Shown here: positions 62,030-64,000 of the stretch, one piece after another
Layout of the letters: each line of letters begins with the position of its first letter
How positions within the stretch are numbered: the first letter of the stretch is position 1
From: JAADHX01 sp964569385
GTDB taxonomy: Bacteria > Actinomycetota > Acidimicrobiia > Acidimicrobiales > Poriferisodalaceae
Length of the DNA stretch: 64,000 nt
Direction: 5' to 3'
Assembly (NCBI GenBank): GCA_964569385.1
Contig: CAZMUM010000009.1
Coordinates: 1 to 64,000 of the forward strand
Position numbers and translations under genes: made by a program
Notes under the pieces: model-generated
Told to the model about the DNA's origin: nothing
The model's input: the letters and a program-made list of their open reading frames with translations, nothing else
Databases searched by the model: none

Positions 62030-62177
62030 GATACGTCTGGAGTCCCTCGACCACCGCGGACCGCCCAACCAAACGTGCTCGACATCCTAATCACCTCCGA
62101 AAAGTCCGTTTCGCTCGACGCTGTGGCCTGCGGTTTCACACCGATGGCGCTCCCAGCGAGTCCCAATCCGGTCCTAT

Positions 62178-62360
62178 TCACGTCCTAACGTCCTGTGTGG
62201 TTGGCGGGGCACGGCGCCCAGCGGTCGCCGCGGCCGTTAGTACTATTCCGCCGGCATCGTTGAGCATCGCCGACAGCGTTCGGGCCGCTGCGTGGCGGGT
62301 TCCCGTCGACTTCTTGAAGTCGGCGGTTTCTGACTCGTCACCCGCAATCAGATTCGGCAT
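62178..62360 (-). pseudogene. Schlafen AlbA_2-type DNA-binding domain fragment
   Basis: PNLIAGDESETADFKKSTG and LSAMLNDAGGIVL match the start of AlbA_2/Schlafen-like proteins (GESETxEFKKS ... AMLNxxGG). After ~42 residues the sequence departs from the family and stops, so only the first third remains. The antisense-free stretch 62361-62688 upstream carries no gene I can identify. Confidence 0.55.
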
Positions 62361-62688
62361 GTCGGTCGAGGTCACCACCAGTTCAGTATTGCCGAAACAG
62401 ACGACAAGTCGGTTGCCGTACCGCCGGTGCTGCACGCGGTCGCCATGGAACTCGTGGTCGACCCCGAGGTGCAGGCATCCCACGCCCCCGACGTAACAAT
62501 CCCGCCCGGATTCGGCCTTTGGGTGCGGGTCTCGGCTGTTGATGGACCCTGCCCCACGGGCCGGCGGACTGCGAAGGTCATTCGTCCTCGGCTTCGCCTG
62601 TGGGCGCTCTACCTTGCTCCGCCCACCAACACCGCACGACTTGACGGCTCCACAGCCGAACCCCGCACCGAGAGCGGGGACCGAATCT

Positions 62689-62726
62689 GAGGGCGAGCCT
62701 CGTCGGGGAAGTCGGGGCTCGCCCTC
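62689..62726 (+). other. Hairpin with 11-bp perfect arms upstream of a small gene
   Basis: GAGGGCGAGCC (62689-62699) and GGCTCGCCCTC (62716-62726) with a 16-base loop, 36 bases before the ATG at 62762. It may be a leader structure or an element-specific signal. Confidence 0.45.
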
Positions 62727-62761
62727 ACCCCTCGGAGGCACCAACACGCCAGGAGCCCGAC

Positions 62762-63199
62762 ATGAACATCGAACAGATCGCCACCCGATTCACCGACCGG
62801 CCACACCCCGAACCCGGCGACGTCGCCATCGACCACCCATACCGGGCCCGCTGGTGGCTCCCGATCATCGGCCCCACCGCCACCTGCGCCCTCACCCACC
62901 TCGTCACCGACACCATGAGTTCCGACTGGCAACTGACACCCGCCTCAGAGCTGGCCGTCAGCCTCGGGCTCGGCAAAGGCACCACCACGAACTCTCCGCT
63001 CATCCGATCCCTGCTCCGGCTCACCCGATTCGGATTCGGTCACTTCGACATCGCACCCGGCGAATCGGGCAGCGACCCCTGCCTCACCCTCTACCGCACC
63101 ATCGGACTCGTACCACAACGGCTCACCCGAAACTGGCCACAGCCGCTACAACAGGCCCACGCCACCGATCTCGCCGACATGTACCGCCAAGCCAGCTGA
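62762..63199 (+). CDS. Hypothetical protein of mobile-element type
   Basis: 145 residues, AGGAG ribosome site six bases upstream. Alpha/beta protein with RARWWLPIIGPTATCALTHL, ELAVSLGLGKGTTTNSPLIR and LLRLTRFGFGHF, which read like a compact DNA-interacting helix-turn-helix region (winged-helix-like), but no named family is recognised. It stands immediately before the ArdC-like gene, separated by 326 bases with palindromes, a common arrangement on conjugative elements. Confidence 0.6.
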   Translation: MNIEQIATRFTDRPHPEPGDVAIDHPYRARWWLPIIGPTATCALTHLVTDTMSSDWQLTPASELAVSLGLGKGTTTNSPLIRSLLRLTRFGFGHFDIAPGESGSDPCLTLYRTIGLVPQRLTRNWPQPLQQAHATDLADMYRQAS

Positions 63200-63476
63200 C
63201 ACCTCCACCAGCGAGGCGCCATCACGTTGGTGCTCGCGCGGCCACCAAGACCCAGCGAGCGCCCGTCTCGCAGAGACCGCCGACCCATGCTGGCCAGAGA
63301 CCACTTCGTGTTGATAGGTGCCAGGTCGGGCAAGGGACCGTGCCGGACCGGCCCGCTTTCGGCGTAAAGCCCATTCACCACTATGCGGCTACGCCGAAGT
63401 GAGCATCTCCCGACCCTGCGGGTCGAAGGCCAGGGCTTGACACCGCGGGCCACCCCGGCGGGGTCGCTTCCAGCGA

Positions 63477-63495
63477 ACGCAGCGCAGCGCTGCGT
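63477..63495. other. GC-rich palindrome upstream of the ArdC-like gene
   Basis: ACGCAGCG-CAG-CGCTGCGT, 8-bp arms, 30 bases before the ATG at 63526. The rest of 63200-63525 has no gene. Confidence 0.4.
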
Positions 63496-63525
63496 CCGCA
63501 TCTGCGAACCAACGGGAGACGATCA

Positions 63526-64000
63526 ATGAACTACCAAGACCACGCCACCGCCATAACCGGCCGACTCGTCGAAATGATCCGCACCGGATCCCACGACACC
63601 TGGGCCATGCCCTGGCACACCCACGACCTCGGCGACCTCCTCAACGCCCGCAACGCCACCACCGACACCCGCTACAACGGCGCCAACGTCATAACCCTCG
63701 CCCTCGACGCCTTGGACCGCGGCTACCCCACAGGGGAATGGGCTACCTACAAGCAATGGGCCGAGCACGGCGCCCAGGTCCGCAAAGGCGAACGATCCGC
63801 CCAGGTCATCAAGTGGGTCACCCACAAGAACACCGACAACGACCACGCCCCTGCCGGTGAAGGGGAGAAGCGTGACACCCGGCGGCTGTTGCCCCGTGTG
63901 TATGCGGTGTTCAACGCCCACCAGGTCGACGGCTACGACGCCCAACCCGCCACCATCACCGACACCCCAACCGATCAATGGATCGCCGCCATCGGCTCCG
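63526..64000 (+). CDS. ArdC-like antirestriction protein, 3' end beyond the window
   Basis: GGGAG precedes the ATG. 158 codons are visible: MNYQDHATAITGRLVEMIRTG, TWAMPWHT, RYNGANVITLALDAL, TYKQWAEHGAQVRKGERS and RVYAVFNAHQVDGY. These are the ssDNA-binding N-terminal domain of ArdC/DUF1738 proteins, which protect incoming plasmid DNA from restriction during conjugation; a metalloprotease-like domain normally follows outside this window. It marks the right side of the window as conjugative-element DNA, separate from the 9.8-21.8 kb relic. Confidence 0.85.
   Translation, partial: MNYQDHATAITGRLVEMIRTGSHDTWAMPWHTHDLGDLLNARNATTDTRYNGANVITLALDALDRGYPTGEWATYKQWAEHGAQVRKGERSAQVIKWVTHKNTDNDHAPAGEGEKRDTRRLLPRVYAVFNAHQVDGYDAQPATITDTPTDQWIAAIGS

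Noticed and set aside
62178..62747. 189-codon minus-strand frame as one gene
   Set aside because: Only its last ~60 codons resemble a protein family (AlbA_2); the rest has no coherent domain, so it was reduced to a fragment.

Overview
The window is high-GC DNA with frequent GTG and TTG starts, many 1- to 4-base stop/start overlaps and several apparently leaderless promoters. It also carries families common in Actinomycetota: CsoR, a CmtR-like ArsR repressor, BlaI with an M56 peptidase, CopC-CopD fusions and SHOCT proteins. An actinobacterium, possibly of the Acidimicrobiia, fits best, but no rRNA or other phylogenetic marker is present, so the rank is an inference. Much of the window is accessory: there are insertion sequences, att-like repeats, relics of conjugation genes, and many pseudogenes lying beside intact metal and thiol-redox operons.

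Layout. 1-9.6 kb: an AarF-like kinase (cut by the window edge), a cyclopropane-fatty-acid synthase and a CsoR repressor; a SHOCT protein; an ABC exporter; and a copper ATPase with fused cupredoxin, HMA and YHS domains. Two DosR-like palindromes lie about 80 bp before the SHOCT and ATPase genes. 9.8-21.8 kb: a decayed integrative element bounded by 61-bp direct repeats that are the 3' half of a CAT-anticodon tRNA. It holds an AbiE toxin-antitoxin pair, a broken MobF relaxase, complete IS256 and IS110 elements, and an integrase that has lost its catalytic C-terminus. 22-29.5 kb: a CmtR-like repressor with a CDF transporter, lipoproteins, and a MerR operon (small Cys-rich membrane protein, DsbA-like protein, BASS-type transporter). 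29.6-35.5 kb: a MerR/CueR-type regulon with CopZ, a P-type ATPase with an unusual YPC motif, a CcdA-like protein whose second active-site cysteine is an in-frame TGA followed by a SECIS-like hairpin, and a TlpA-CcdA pair.

36-52.4 kb: the largest coherent block. It has further CcdA/TlpA pairs, a DUF3179 lipoprotein, CcmF-CcmG-CcmH-CcmI, a BlaI repressor with an M56 peptidase, a CopC-CopD fusion, and two DUF2933 membrane proteins. Seven near-identical BlaI-like palindromes (consensus CCKACANNNTGTMGG, two of them with one base changed) precede these transcription units, so they look like one regulon. 52.4-61.2 kb: a CsoR-CopA operon, two methyltransferases, an arsC relic, and a MerR-controlled mercury-like operon (thioredoxin-like protein, MerT-like protein, MerA-like reductase, iron-sulfur metallochaperone). 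61.3-64 kb: hypothetical genes and an ArdC-like antirestriction gene cut by the window end, typical of conjugative elements.

Taken together, three copper-type P-type ATPases, four CcdA-like membrane reductases, four TlpA/CcmG thioredoxins and part of a cytochrome c maturation system suggest an island for metal (mainly copper) efflux and for extracytoplasmic thiol and haem redox control. It appears to be wired through MerR, CsoR, CmtR and BlaI switches. The most unusual single item is the probable selenocysteine form of CcdA at 32470-33369.
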